Position numbers and translations under genes: made by a program. Positions 33,466 through 43,731 of a stretch of DNA of 64,000 nucleotides are shown here, piece by piece; within the stretch, counting starts at the first letter, position 1, and every line of letters begins with the position of its first letter. Origin of the DNA: Planctomycetota bacterium. Its GTDB lineage: Bacteria > Planctomycetota > UBA1135 > GCA-002686595. Where the stretch lies: assembly GCA_016709875.1 (NCBI GenBank), contig JADJLZ010000001.1, positions 186,001 through 250,000 on the forward strand, in the 5' to 3' direction. The notes under the pieces are model-generated. The model was not told the DNA's origin. It saw only the letters and a list, made by a program, of their open reading frames with translations, and did no database searches.

Positions 33466-35679
33466 TCGACATCACCGGCCTGCCGCTGCCGCCGAACGCG
33501 CCCGCGCCGGGCGCCTGTGTGCGCGCCTCGCGACCGGAGAGCGGATTGGTCGAGCTCGCGCTCGATCCGCCGCACCGCTCGCTGGCGGTGCTCGACCTGC
33601 CGCTCCTGCGCGACCTCGACGCGGCGCTCGAGGTGATCGAGCGCGATCCGCTCGTGCGCGGCCTGGTGATCACCGGCCGCAACACGCGCCAGTTCGCGGC
33701 CGGCGCGGACATCGACGCGATCGCGAGCCTGACCGATCCGGTGCTCGTCGGCCGTCTCGTTCAGCTCGGCCAGCAGGTCTTCGAGCGCATCGCGCGCCTC
33801 TCGCGCACGAACCACGCCTTCACCAGCGTCGCGGCCATCGGCGGTGCGGCGGCGGGCGGCGGCTGCGAGCTCGCGCTGGCCTGCGACTTCATCGTGCTGG
33901 CCAACTCGAAGGAGACCAAGATCGGCCTGCCCGAGGTGCAGTTGGGCATCGTCCCGGGCTGGGGCGGCTGCGAGCGCCTGCCGCGCAAGATCGGCGTGCC
34001 CGCCGCGCTGGATGCGATCCTGAACGGCAAGCTCTACTCGGCGCGCCAGGCGCTGAAGCTGGGACTCGCCGACCGCACGACCAACCCCGAGGACCTGCTG
34101 CGCATCGCGCACGGCATCGCGCTGCGGCGCGAGAAGCTCGAGCACAAGGAGCGCGTGCTCGCGCGCCTGGCGGTGGACAAGAACCCGCTCGCCACGCGTC
34201 TGATCGCGGGCCAGGCGCGCAAGGCGGTGCTAGCCAAGACGCGCGGCTTCTACCCCGCGCCGCTGGAAGCGCTCGAAATCGTCGCGCGCGCGCCGCACAC
34301 CGAGCTCGCACACGGGCTCGAGGCCGAGGTGGACGCCGTGCGCCGCCTCGCGGTCGGCCCGGTCTCCAAGAACCTGATCCGCATCTTCCGCCTCTCCGAG
34401 GAGGCCAAGAAGACGAAGCTGCTCCCCGACGGAACGAGCGCCGCCTCGATGTCGCGCATGGGCGTGCTCGGCGCGGGCGTCATGGGCCGCGGCATCGCCG
34501 CGCTGGCGGCCGAACGCGGGCTGTGGACGCGGCTCTTCGACATCGCGCCCGCGGCACTCGACACGGCGCTCGTCGAACACCGCAACGCGGTGCTCGAGAA
34601 GAAGAAGCGCCGGCGTCTGGAGAAACACGAGGCCGAGCGCGCAATCGACCGCCTCGACATCTCGCGCACGCTCGCGGGCTTCGGCCGCTGCGAACTCGTC
34701 GTCGAGGCCGTGGCCGAGAAGCTCGAGGTCAAGCGCGCGGTCTTCGGCGAACTCGCCAAGCAGCTCGCGCCCGACGCGATCCTCGCGACCAACACGTCCT
34801 CGCTCTCGGTCGCCGCGATCGCCGAGGGCCTGCACACGCTCCGAGCGCGTGGTCGGGGTGCACTTCTTCAACCCGGTCAAGAAGATGCCGCTGGTCGAGA
34901 TCGTGCGCGGTCCCGCGACCTCCGACGAGACCGTCGCGCGCTGCGCCGCGCTCTCGCTCGCACTGGGCAAGACCCCGGTCGTCGTGCGCGACGTCGCGGG
35001 CTTCCTCGTCAACCGCCTGCTCGGGCCCTATCTCGACGAATGCGTGCGCCTCTATGAGGGCGGCGTCGAGCCCGCGCGCCTCGAGGCGCTGCTCGCGGGC
35101 TTCGGCCTGCCGATGGGCCCGCTCGAACTGCTCGACGAGGTCGGCCTGGACATCGCGTCGCACGCGGCTGCAGCACTGCACGCCGCCTACGGCGCGCGCA
35201 TGACGCCGGCGCGCGCACTCGGCGCACTGCTGGCGGAGAAGCGCGTGGGCAAGAAGTCCGGCCGCGGCTTCTACGTGCACTCCGCCGAGGCGGGATCGAA
35301 GGAGAAGCCCGTCCTGGCCCACGACCTCGCGCGCTACATCCCCTCGGGCTCGCCGCGGCTCGCGCAACTGCACGACCAGGAGATCCTCGACCGCGCGCTG
35401 CTGGCGATGCTCAACGAGGCGGCGCGCGCGCTCGAGGAGCGGGTCGTCGTCGGGCCGCGCGAGCTGGACCTCGCGACCGTCTTCGGCATGGGCTTCCCGC
35501 CCTTCCGCGGCGGCCTGTGCGCCTGGGCCGACACGCTCGGCCCCAAGGAGATCGTCGCGCGCCTGGAGCGCATCGCCGCCGAGAGCGACATCGTCGCGCG
35601 CACGGGCGGCCGGGAACGCTTCACGCCCGCGGCGAGCCTGATCGAGAAGGCCCGCAGCGGCGCGCGCTTCCACGCCTGA
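33462..35679 (+). CDS. fadJ: FadB/FadJ-like multifunctional beta-oxidation protein, +1 frameshift
   Basis: The gene starts at a GTG overlapping the thiolase stop. Residues 1-290 form an enoyl-CoA hydratase domain with both catalytic glutamates (E136 in GGGCEL, E158 in LPEVQLG). From about 332 an NAD-binding Rossmann fold begins (GVLGAGVMGRG, 334-344). The frame breaks around 34836-34845, near codon 458. The expected ...HTxERVVGVHFFNPVKK is recovered in the +1 frame, which then runs intact through 'GVHFFNPVKKMPLVEIVRG' and 'GFPPFRGGLCAWAD' to the stop at 35679. Removing one base restores the whole roughly 738-residue protein. A sequencing error is more likely than decay, since both halves show no other damage. 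Confidence 0.82.
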
Positions 35680-35680
35680 C

Positions 35681-37441
35681 GTGAACCCCGAGCACGCACG
35701 CTCGCGCCTGCGCGTGTACGCGGCCCTGGCCGCGCTGCTCGTGCTTCCCGGCCTGTACCTGCGCGTCCACGCGCTCGAGTGGATGGAGTTCGCGGGCGAC
35801 GAGCTGATGACGATGTACCAGCCCTACCGCGCGCTGCACGAGCGCTTCGCGGTGCAGGGCATCCTGACCTCGGCCGGGATCTCGCCGCCCAACTTCCTGG
35901 TCTACATCCTCGCGCTGCCCGTGACGATCACGCGCGAGCCGACGCAGCTGGTCTGGTTCATCGTGGTGTGGAATCTCGTGGGGCTGTCTGTGCTCGCGCG
36001 CGCGCTGCTGCGTTGCCTGCCCGCGCCAGCTGCGCTGTGCGGCGTGGCGCTGCTGGCCAGCACGCCCGGTGCGCTGCTCTTCTCGCGCAAGATCTGGAAC
36101 CCCGACTTCATCCCCGCGGCCGTCGCCTGCCTGATCCTGGCGCTGACGCTGCAATTCGAAAAACCGCGCCGCGGATGGACGATCGCGGTCTGCGTGCTCT
36201 GCACGCTGCTCCTGGGCTTCCACCTGACGACGGCCCCGCTGCTCGTGTGCGTGTTTGCCTGGGCCTTCGTGTTCCGCGTGCCGCTCGAACGCCGCGGCCT
36301 GTGGATCGGCGCGGCGAGCGCGGCGCTCCTGCTCGCACCCTACGTGTGGTTCCTCGTCTCGAGCGGCTTCGACGACCCGCGCAGCCTCGCGCGCGTACGC
36401 GAGAGCCTCGGCCCGCCCGCCGAGGGAGTGCTCGCGGTGTTCGCGCGCCACGCACGCGCCGCGCTGGAGTCCGTCAGCGACGGCGGACTGCTCGCCTGCG
36501 CTCCCGGCGCGGGACCCGGCGAGTCGGCCGCGCGCGCGGTCGCGTTCGGCTTCCGCGGATTCGTTGCGGCCGCGAGCCTGCTCGCCGCGCTGGCGGCGCC
36601 CTTCTTCGCGTGGCGCGCCTCTCGCGGCCGGGAGCTCGAGCCGCTCGACAAGCTCGTGGCGCTCGGCGCGCTCTTCGAACTCGTGCTGCTCGCGACCTTC
36701 GCGCGCGCGCGTGTGGGGCCCGTGCCGCACTACTACGCGGTGCTCGTGCCCTTCGCGCTGCTCGCCGCGCTGTGGCTCGCCTGGCACCTCACGCGCCGCT
36801 TGGGCCCCCTGCCGCTGCTCGCCGCCACCGCGCTGGTCGTCGGGGCCCACACGCTGCTCTTCGTGCGCTTCCTCGAGGCACTGCCGGGCGCGGGCGTCCC
36901 GGCCGGCATGCACTATGCCCAGCCCTTCGAGCCCCAGGCCTCGAAGTGGCGCGCGCAGATCGCGGAGCTCTTCGACGCCGTGGATTCCGGCCGCTCCGCC
37001 GAGCGCGCCGAACAAGAGCGGCTCGCACGCGAATTCGAGGCCTCGCACGAGGTGCTGCTCGCCTACGACGCACAGCACGACCAGCCGCCGGCCGCCTCGC
37101 GCGGCAGGCTCGAACTGCACCCCGGACCCGAGGGGCTCGAGGTCGTCGGCAGCACCGCGCTCGACATGCTGCAGCTGCCGGTGTTCCCGCCCGCACGCAG
37201 CGGCCGAGCGATCCTGCGTCTGGAGCTGTACTCGCCCAAGGAGGTCGCGGGCTGCATCTTCTTCGCCAGCGCCGCGCAGGCCGACTTCCAGCGCGGCAGT
37301 GCGCTGCGACTCGACACGCGCACCGGCGAGAACCGCTTCTACTTCGAACTCGACGTGCCCGGCACGAACCGGCTGATGCTGCGCCACGGCGCCTTCCGCT
37401 GGATCCTGCGCGCGGCGGAGGTACGCGCGGCCCTGGAGTGA
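35681..37441 (+). CDS. GT39-like polytopic membrane glycosyltransferase
   Basis: 586 residues from a GTG right after the FadJ stop. The N-terminal TM is followed by 'EWMEFAGDELMTMYQPY', where the acidic D-E pair in the first extracytoplasmic loop matches the catalytic site of PMT/ArnT-type enzymes. About ten more TM segments follow, then a soluble beta-rich C-terminal domain (about 460-586). It probably transfers a polyprenyl-phosphate-linked sugar on the outer face of the inner membrane. It precedes the flippase gene by 4 bases, so it belongs functionally to the surface-glycan locus rather than to beta-oxidation. Confidence 0.75.
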   Translation: MNPEHARSRLRVYAALAALLVLPGLYLRVHALEWMEFAGDELMTMYQPYRALHERFAVQGILTSAGISPPNFLVYILALPVTITREPTQLVWFIVVWNLVGLSVLARALLRCLPAPAALCGVALLASTPGALLFSRKIWNPDFIPAAVACLILALTLQFEKPRRGWTIAVCVLCTLLLGFHLTTAPLLVCVFAWAFVFRVPLERRGLWIGAASAALLLAPYVWFLVSSGFDDPRSLARVRESLGPPAEGVLAVFARHARAALESVSDGGLLACAPGAGPGESAARAVAFGFRGFVAAASLLAALAAPFFAWRASRGRELEPLDKLVALGALFELVLLATFARARVGPVPHYYAVLVPFALLAALWLAWHLTRRLGPLPLLAATALVVGAHTLLFVRFLEALPGAGVPAGMHYAQPFEPQASKWRAQIAELFDAVDSGRSAERAEQERLAREFEASHEVLLAYDAQHDQPPAASRGRLELHPGPEGLEVVGSTALDMLQLPVFPPARSGRAILRLELYSPKEVAGCIFFASAAQADFQRGSALRLDTRTGENRFYFELDVPGTNRLMLRHGAFRWILRAAEVRAALE

Positions 37442-37445
37442 GATC

Positions 37446-38774
37446 GTGCTTGCCCCGCGGCGCGCGGGCTGTCTCAATGACCCGCGCTTGGCGAACACGC
37501 CCCCCCCTTCCAGCCGCGGATTCCAGGCCGCGATGCTGTGGAATTTCGGCAGCCTGGCGGTGCTCGGCGTCTCGGGCATCGCGCTCAACGTGCTCATCGC
37601 GCAGCTCTACGACGAGGCTGCCCTGGGCACCTTCAACCAGGCGCTCGCGGCCTACATCTTCTTCTCGCAAGCGGCGGTCGGCGGACTGGATCGCTCGGTA
37701 CTGAAGGAGGTCGCGGCCGCGGCCGAGGACCGCGCGCGCGTGGCGGGCACCGTCGTCGCCGGCCTGCTTCCGACGCTGGCGCTCGCGAGCCTGGTGACGC
37801 TCGCCTTCTGGTTCGCGCGCGTGCCGATCGGCGCCTGGCTCGAGAGCCCGGGCACGGCAGAGGGCATCGCTTGGGCGACGCCGGGCCTGTTCTTCTTCGC
37901 GCTCAACAAGGTGCTGCTCGCCACCACCAACGGCCTCTCGCGCATGCGCGCCTTCGCCGTCTACCAGGCGTTGCGCTACGTGCTGATCCTCGCGGCGCTC
38001 GGCGGTTTCGCGCTGCTGGACGGGGCGCGCGAGCACGCCGCGCACCTCGCGGGCGTCTTCAGCTGCGCCGAAGCAAGCCTGTTCCTCGTGCTCGCCGTCG
38101 AGGTCTTCGTGCAGCTGCGCGGGCCGCTCGAGCAGGGCTGGCGCGCGCACATCCGGCCGCACCTGGACTACGGACTGCGCAGCGTCGGCAGCGGCGTGCT
38201 GCTCGAGCTCAACGCACGCGTCGACGTGCTGATGATCGGCTGGCTCTCGAGCGACCGCAACGTGGGCATCTACACCTTCGCGGCGATGATCACCGAGGGC
38301 GTGTACCAGCTGCTGATGGTGCTGCAGAACCTCTACAACCCGGTGCTCGCGCGCGAGATCGCCGCGCGGCGCCTGGCGCAGCTGCACGCGACGATCCAGA
38401 AGGGCAAGCGCTGGACCTACCTGGGGATGGCCGCCGCCGCGGCGCTGGCGGTGCTGTGCTACCCGACCGCGGTCGAGCTCCTGATCGACAAGCCCGGCTT
38501 CGCGCAGAGCGTCGTGCCCTTCCGCTGGCTGATGCTCGGCATCGTGCTGTGCGCCGGCTACGTGCCCTTCGCGCAGACGCTGCTGATGGCGGGCTTCCCG
38601 GGCACGCACACGCTCTACATGGTGGCGACGGTGGGCCTCAACGTCGCGGGGAATGCGCTCTTGATCCCGCGCCTGGGCCTCGCCGGCGCCGCGATCGCGA
38701 CCGCGAGCTCGATGTTCCTGGGCGTCTTCGTGCTGGCCGGCGCGGTGCGCGCGCGCACCGGGCTGCGGCTCTAG
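37446..38774 (+). CDS. Wzx-type polysaccharide flippase (MOP superfamily)
   Basis: 442 residues with about 12 TM helices. The N-terminal part ('LWNFGSLAVLGVSGIALNVLIA', 'ALGTFNQALAAYIFFSQAAVGGLDRSVLKEVA') has the layout of oligosaccharide-lipid flippases. A central 'VDVLMIGWLSSDRNVGIYTFAA' is the recognisable MOP block, which recurs in Wzx proteins as VDxxMIGxxxxxxxVGxYxxA. Likely role: flipping an undecaprenyl-linked repeat unit. Its 3' end overlaps the convergent glycosyltransferase by 4 bases. Confidence 0.87.
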   Translation: MLAPRRAGCLNDPRLANTPPPSSRGFQAAMLWNFGSLAVLGVSGIALNVLIAQLYDEAALGTFNQALAAYIFFSQAAVGGLDRSVLKEVAAAAEDRARVAGTVVAGLLPTLALASLVTLAFWFARVPIGAWLESPGTAEGIAWATPGLFFFALNKVLLATTNGLSRMRAFAVYQALRYVLILAALGGFALLDGAREHAAHLAGVFSCAEASLFLVLAVEVFVQLRGPLEQGWRAHIRPHLDYGLRSVGSGVLLELNARVDVLMIGWLSSDRNVGIYTFAAMITEGVYQLLMVLQNLYNPVLAREIAARRLAQLHATIQKGKRWTYLGMAAAAALAVLCYPTAVELLIDKPGFAQSVVPFRWLMLGIVLCAGYVPFAQTLLMAGFPGTHTLYMVATVGLNVAGNALLIPRLGLAGAAIATASSMFLGVFVLAGAVRARTGLRL

Positions 38775-40516
38775 GGCATCGCGCGCCAGATCTCCATCAC
38801 CGGACCGAGCCGCTCCGCCTGGAACAAGCGCAGCGCCCAGCACTCCTGGCGCGGGTACTCGTCGTCGGCCCAGGTGAGCGGCAGGTCGTCACTCTCGTCG
38901 CCGTCCTCGGGCGCAATGCGCACCACGCGCTGCGCGACCGCGGCGAGCGCGGGGTAGAGCGGCGCGAGCAGCACGGGCTTGCGGCCGCCGGTGTAGACCT
39001 CGATGAGGAAGTAGTCGGCGCGCAGCGCGCGCAGATAGCCGAGCACGTCCTGCGCGAGCTGTTTCTGCGCCGCGGCCTGCAGCGGCATGCTGAAGAGCTT
39101 CCAACCCGGCGTGACGCGACGCTCGGGTGGCAGCGCCTGCTGGTAGGTGAACCAGGGCCGGGCGGGCGTGTCCATCATGCGCGCGTTCGCGGCAAGCGCC
39201 TGTTCGTCGAGCGGCAGCGGCAGGTCCTGCGTCGGGAGGAAGAGCACGCGCTGCTCGCGCAGCTGCGGGTGCTCCTCGAGCCAGCGCGCGGCCTGCGCGA
39301 CCGTGTCGGGCCGGCTGCGCAGCTGCGCGAGGCGCGCACCCAGGGCAACCTGCGGCACGAGCAGCGCGAGCGCCAGCACGCTGCGTGCGATCATCCCGCG
39401 CGGCGCCACGCGCGCCGCGCCAGCCGCCGCCGCGAGCGCCAGGAAGGGCACGAGCGGGATCACGAAGCGCTGGTAGGTGCGCTGGTAGAGCGCGATCGCG
39501 AGCAGGAAGGGCAGCACGTAGCCGAGCACGACCAGCAACGCGCGCGTGCGCTCCCTCCGGGGCCGCTCGCCGCGCGCGAGCGCGACGCCGAGCACGACCA
39601 GGCCCGCGAGCGAGACGAGCGCGATCCAGGGGTCGTAGTCAGCCAGCGCGCGCAGCACCGTCGCGGCGCCGCGGCCGTTGAAGAGCCCGCCGTAGATCAC
39701 GTGGCCCGAAAGCTCGATTTCTCCGCCGCCCAGGCCGAGCTTGCCCGCCGGCGCGCTGCGCGCGAAGAGGAAGGGATAGAACGCGAGCACACTGAGCGCG
39801 ACCTGCAGCAGCACGCTCGCACCGGCCGCGAGGCGCCAGCCCCAGCCGCGCCCGGGCGCGAGCAGCAGCGCGAGCCCGACGGCTCCGAGCGTGAAGACGC
39901 CGAATTGCAGCGAGCCGAGCGCGAGAGCCGCTGCGAGCCCCGCGAGCAGCACGTCGATCCAGGCGCCGCTCTCCAGCACGCGCAGCGCGGCGAGCACCGC
40001 ACACAGCGCCAATGCCGCCGCCGCCGCGTGCGGCCGCGCCTGCTGCGCGAACCAGAGCGTGAGCGTGCTCGTGCCCGCGAGCCCAGCCGCGACGAGCGAC
40101 CAGCCGCCCGGGAGGAAACGCCGCGCGAGCAGGAACGTCGCGGGCACGGCGAGCAGCGAGAACAGCGCCACGACCAGGCGCGGATCGCGCCAATCGCGCG
40201 CGGCCTCCTCGAGCTGCGCGTCGAGCTGCGCGGGCGCGTTCTGGGCGCGCGCGGGGGCCGGCAGCAGCGCCGCGAGGCGCGGCACGAGCTGCGGGTAGTA
40301 GCCCCACTCGCGCACGCGCTCGGGCTCGGGGTCGCCGGCGCGGATCAGCGCCGTCTGCGAGGCGAAGACCAGCCCGTCGGGCTCCGTCGAATGCGGCAGG
40401 CCGTGCTCCAGACCGACCAGACGCAGCATGAGCGCGAGCAGGAGCAGCAGCGCGAGGCCGACGCGGGTCCCGGAGGAGCTCTCCGGCCGGGGGGCTGCGT
40501 GCGTGCTCGGATTCAT
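38771..40516 (-). CDS. membrane glycosyltransferase, GT39/ArnT-like
   Basis: 581 residues from the ATG at 40516. The first TM is followed by 'GLPHSTEPDGLVFASQTAL', where E and D lie near the expected catalytic position of the first outer loop. About ten TM helices follow, including 'DPRLVVALFSLLAVPATFLLARRFLPG', the usual second block. A C-terminal outer domain is seen from about residue 430 ('FTYQQALPPERRVTPGWKLF'). It is divergent from the DPM-like GT2, with 204 bases between them and no other gene in that gap. It is probably part of the same glycan locus. Confidence 0.75.
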   Translation of the reverse strand: MNPSTHAAPRPESSSGTRVGLALLLLLALMLRLVGLEHGLPHSTEPDGLVFASQTALIRAGDPEPERVREWGYYPQLVPRLAALLPAPARAQNAPAQLDAQLEEAARDWRDPRLVVALFSLLAVPATFLLARRFLPGGWSLVAAGLAGTSTLTLWFAQQARPHAAAAALALCAVLAALRVLESGAWIDVLLAGLAAALALGSLQFGVFTLGAVGLALLLAPGRGWGWRLAAGASVLLQVALSVLAFYPFLFARSAPAGKLGLGGGEIELSGHVIYGGLFNGRGAATVLRALADYDPWIALVSLAGLVVLGVALARGERPRRERTRALLVVLGYVLPFLLAIALYQRTYQRFVIPLVPFLALAAAAGAARVAPRGMIARSVLALALLVPQVALGARLAQLRSRPDTVAQAARWLEEHPQLREQRVLFLPTQDLPLPLDEQALAANARMMDTPARPWFTYQQALPPERRVTPGWKLFSMPLQAAAQKQLAQDVLGYLRALRADYFLIEVYTGGRKPVLLAPLYPALAAVAQRVVRIAPEDGDESDDLPLTWADDEYPRQECWALRLFQAERLGPVMEIWRAMP

Positions 40517-40720
40517 GGTCAGGGAAACCCAAGGTAGGAGCGCGCACTGCCCCCGTCGAGACGCGTCCCGCACGGATCTTCGGGTACATTTCCCGGGGCT
40601 GGGTTGCGTCCGGGGGCGCGCGCGGAAATCCTTTCCGTCCCCTCAACCCGCCGCCGCGGAATTCCGATCGATCCCGAGGCGTCCCATCCCCCGTCCGCGC
40701 CCCTCCCCGCCCCTTCGCCG

Positions 40721-41743
40721 ATGCAAGCTCTCGACCTCAGCGGAGTGAAAGTCGGCGTGGTGATCCCCTGCTACAAGGTGGAGCGCCACATCGAGTCGGT
40801 GATCCGCGGCATCCCCGAGGAGATCAGCGCGTTGATCGTCGTCGTCGACGCGAGCCCCGACGGGACGCGCGCGGCGGTCGAGAAGCTCGCCGATCCGCGC
40901 GTGACGCTGATCGTGCACGAGCGCAACGGTGGCGTGGGCTCCGCGATGCGCACCGGCTTCCGCGAGGCGCTGCGCCAGCAGCTCGACATCGTGGTCAAGA
41001 TGGACGGCGACGACCAGATGGACCCCGCGCACCTCGCACGCCTGCTCGCGCCGCTCGTCGAAGGCCACGCCGACGTCACCAAGTGCAATCGCTACAGCTC
41101 GCTCAGTTCGCTCAAGCAGATGCCCGTGATCCGCATCATCGGCAACGCGGGCCTGACGTTCCTGGTCAAGCTCGCGTCGGGCTACTGGAACAACTTCGAC
41201 CCCGCCAACGGCTACGTCGCACTGCGCACGAGCGTGATCGAGCGCCTGGAGCTGGAGCGCCTGCCGCGGCGCTACTTCTTCGAGAGCGGCCTGTTGATCG
41301 CGCTCGGAATCCAGCGCGCCGTCGTGCTCGACGTCGCCGCGCCGGCGCGCTACGGCGACGAGCGCTCCTCGCTCTCGATCCCGCGCACGCTGCTGGGCTT
41401 CCCGCCGCGCCTGCTGCTGGGCTTCGTGCGGCGCGTCTTCTGGCGCTACTTCGTGCACGACTTCTCGGCCGTCTCGCTCTACCTGCTGCTCGGGATCCCG
41501 CTGATCGCATTCGGCGTGGGCTACGCGCTCTACTGGATGGCCCGCAACCGTGCCGCAGGCGAAGTCGCGCCCGCCGGTGACGTCATGCTGGCCGCCATGC
41601 CGATCATCCTGGGGGTGCAACTGCTGCTGCAGGCCGCCGCCCTCGACATCCAGGGCGTGCCGCGCCGGCCGCTCTCCCCCCCGCTGCGCCGCCGGCCTAT
41701 CGAAGGCAGCACGCGACCGGGGCCGCGCACTCAATTACAATAA
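40721..41743 (+). CDS. DPM-like family 2 glycosyltransferase
   Basis: 340 residues from the ATG at 40721. It has GVVIPCYKVERHIESVI, 'IVVVDASPDGT' and the metal-binding VKMDGDDQMDP (DxD type). The body 'NRYSSLSSLKQMPVIRIIGNAGLTFLVKLASGYWNNFDPANGYVAL' matches polyprenyl-phosphate hexose synthases. Two TM helices lie at the C-terminus (about 246-272 and 288-310), as in DPM1-type membrane-anchored enzymes. It would make the polyprenyl-phosphate sugar used by the GT39-like transferases nearby. The stop is 19 bases before the amidotransferase start. Confidence 0.87.
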   Translation: MQALDLSGVKVGVVIPCYKVERHIESVIRGIPEEISALIVVVDASPDGTRAAVEKLADPRVTLIVHERNGGVGSAMRTGFREALRQQLDIVVKMDGDDQMDPAHLARLLAPLVEGHADVTKCNRYSSLSSLKQMPVIRIIGNAGLTFLVKLASGYWNNFDPANGYVALRTSVIERLELERLPRRYFFESGLLIALGIQRAVVLDVAAPARYGDERSSLSIPRTLLGFPPRLLLGFVRRVFWRYFVHDFSAVSLYLLLGIPLIAFGVGYALYWMARNRAAGEVAPAGDVMLAAMPIILGVQLLLQAAALDIQGVPRRPLSPPLRRRPIEGSTRPGPRTQLQ

Positions 41744-41762
41744 CGGGCTCGGGTCACCCAGC

Positions 41763-43715
41763 ATGTGCGGAATCTTCGGCGTCGTCTTCGGCAAGGACAC
41801 ACGGATCACAGCGGCCTTCGCGGGCCAGTTGATCGACAAGCTCTACCGCTTCTCGCAGACGCGCGGGAGCGAGGCGGCGGGACTGGTCTCCTTCCAGGGC
41901 CAGACGATCGACGTGCTCAAGCAGGCCGGCTCGGTCGAGAGCTTCCTCGAGAGCCGCAAGTACCACGAGCTGCGCGAGCGAGCGCTCGAGCTGTACCACC
42001 GCAATTGCGAGTCGAACGCGCCCGTGGGCCTGGCCTGGACCGGGCACACGCGCCTGGTGACCAACGGCTTCCAGTCGAACTCCGACAACAACCAGCCCGT
42101 CGTCGCGCTCGGCACCGTCGCGATCCACAACGGCATCATCGTCAACGACGCCGAGTTGTGGCGCCGCCACCCCGAGCTCGCGCGCCGCTCGGACGTCGAC
42201 ACCGAGATCCTCGTGACGCTCCTGCGGCGCTACCGCGACGAGGCGGGCGACCTCGCCGCCGGCGTGCAACGCCTGTTCCGCGAGATCGAGGGCGCCGCCT
42301 CGACCGGCGTGCTCTTCGACGACCAGGACGACCTGCTGCTCGCGACCAACACCGGCTCGCTGTTCGTGCTCACCAACGAGCGTGCGAGCTTCCTGTGCTT
42401 CGCCTCCGAGCGCTTCATCCTGCAGTCGCTGGCCGAGAACGCCGATCTCGCCAACACGCTTGGCCGGATCGAGATCCACCAGCTCGCCGCCGGGCGCGCG
42501 CTGCTGGTCTCGCTGCGCGACCTCTCGCTGCAGGAGTTCTCGTGCGTGCCCGCGGCCGGCGAGGCGCCCCCGAAAATCGAGGTCCATCCGCGCGCGAACG
42601 CGCTCTCGATCGTCGACCACACCAAGCACCCGGGCGATCTGCGCCGTTGCACCAAGTGCATCCTGCCCGAGAGCTACCCCTTCATGCGCTTCGACGCCGA
42701 CGGCGTCTGCGGCTACTGCCGCAAGTGGCGCAAGATCGTGCCCAAGGGCGCCGACGCCCTCGCCGCGATGGTCGAGCCCTACCGCTCGAAGGATGGCAGC
42801 CCCGATGTGATCGTGGCCTTCTCGGGCGGGCGCGATTCGTGCTACGGCCTGCACTACTTCAAGAAGGTGCTGGGCATGAACCCGGTCGCCTTCACCTACG
42901 ACTGGGGCATGGTGACCGACCTCGCGCGCCGCAACCAGGCGCGCCTGTGCGGCAAGCTGGGCGTCGAGCACATCATCCGCTCGGCCAACATCCAGCAGAA
43001 GCGGCGCTTCATCCGCAAGAACGTCGAGGCCTGGCTCAAGAACCCCGACCTGGGCATGGTCACGCTGTTCACGGCGGGCGACAAGGAGTTCTACCACTAC
43101 GCGCGCCAGCTGCGGAAGGAGACCGGCATCAAGCTGGTCGTCTTCAGCACGGGCAACATGATCGAGGACACACCCTACAAGACCGGTTTGTGCGGCATCC
43201 TCGAGGACGACCACGGCATGACGCTCACGGGCCTCTCGTTCCGCAATGAGATCGCGCTCTTGTGGTACTACTTCAGGAACTACGTCAAGAACCCGAGCTA
43301 CATCAACGAGTCGCTGCTCGACACGATGTGGGCCTTCTACGCGACCTTCGTGCAGAAGGACGACTTCCTTTATCTCTTCCACTATCTCCCGTGGACCGAG
43401 GAGGAGGTCGTGGGCACGATCCAGCGCGAGTACGACTGGGAATCCGCGACCGACACGAAGAGCACCTGGCGCATCGGCGACGGCTCGGCGGCCTGGTACA
43501 ACTACATCTACCAGACGATCGCGGGCTGGTCGGAGGACGAGGTGATGATCTCGAACCAGATCCGCGAGGGGCAGTTCACGCGCGAGCAGGGGCTCGCGCG
43601 CGCCGCGGAGTTCGCGCCGCCGAGGTTCCACTCGATCCGCGAGTACGCGCAGCTGGTTGGTTTCAACTGCGAAGAGGCGCTGACCGTCGTGAACGGCGCG
43701 CCGAAGCTCTACTGA
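41763..43715 (+). CDS. class II glutaminase fused to WbpG-like N-acetyl-sugar amidotransferase
   Basis: 650 residues. The first 260 form an Ntn glutamine amidotransferase: Cys2 nucleophile in MCGIFG, GHTRLVTNG (94-102), HNGIIVN (122-128) and the SDVDTE block. From about 295 the protein matches N-acetyl-sugar amidotransferases (WbpG/PseA type): CTKC (C296, C299), then GVCGYC (C316, C319), and the PP-loop AFSGGRDS (352-359). The two parts should supply ammonia and adenylate-activate a sugar amide. In Pseudomonas WbpG uses separate HisH/HisF-like partners, so the fusion is notable. Likely product: an acetamidino sugar for the surface glycan. Confidence 0.85.
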   Translation: MCGIFGVVFGKDTRITAAFAGQLIDKLYRFSQTRGSEAAGLVSFQGQTIDVLKQAGSVESFLESRKYHELRERALELYHRNCESNAPVGLAWTGHTRLVTNGFQSNSDNNQPVVALGTVAIHNGIIVNDAELWRRHPELARRSDVDTEILVTLLRRYRDEAGDLAAGVQRLFREIEGAASTGVLFDDQDDLLLATNTGSLFVLTNERASFLCFASERFILQSLAENADLANTLGRIEIHQLAAGRALLVSLRDLSLQEFSCVPAAGEAPPKIEVHPRANALSIVDHTKHPGDLRRCTKCILPESYPFMRFDADGVCGYCRKWRKIVPKGADALAAMVEPYRSKDGSPDVIVAFSGGRDSCYGLHYFKKVLGMNPVAFTYDWGMVTDLARRNQARLCGKLGVEHIIRSANIQQKRRFIRKNVEAWLKNPDLGMVTLFTAGDKEFYHYARQLRKETGIKLVVFSTGNMIEDTPYKTGLCGILEDDHGMTLTGLSFRNEIALLWYYFRNYVKNPSYINESLLDTMWAFYATFVQKDDFLYLFHYLPWTEEEVVGTIQREYDWESATDTKSTWRIGDGSAAWYNYIYQTIAGWSEDEVMISNQIREGQFTREQGLARAAEFAPPRFHSIREYAQLVGFNCEEALTVVNGAPKLY

Positions 43716-43731
43716 ACGCTAGGATGGGCGC

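Noticed and set aside
34836..34845. Programmed ribosomal frameshifting in fadJ
   Set aside because: No slippery heptamer or downstream hairpin was recognised, so an error or mutation is simpler.
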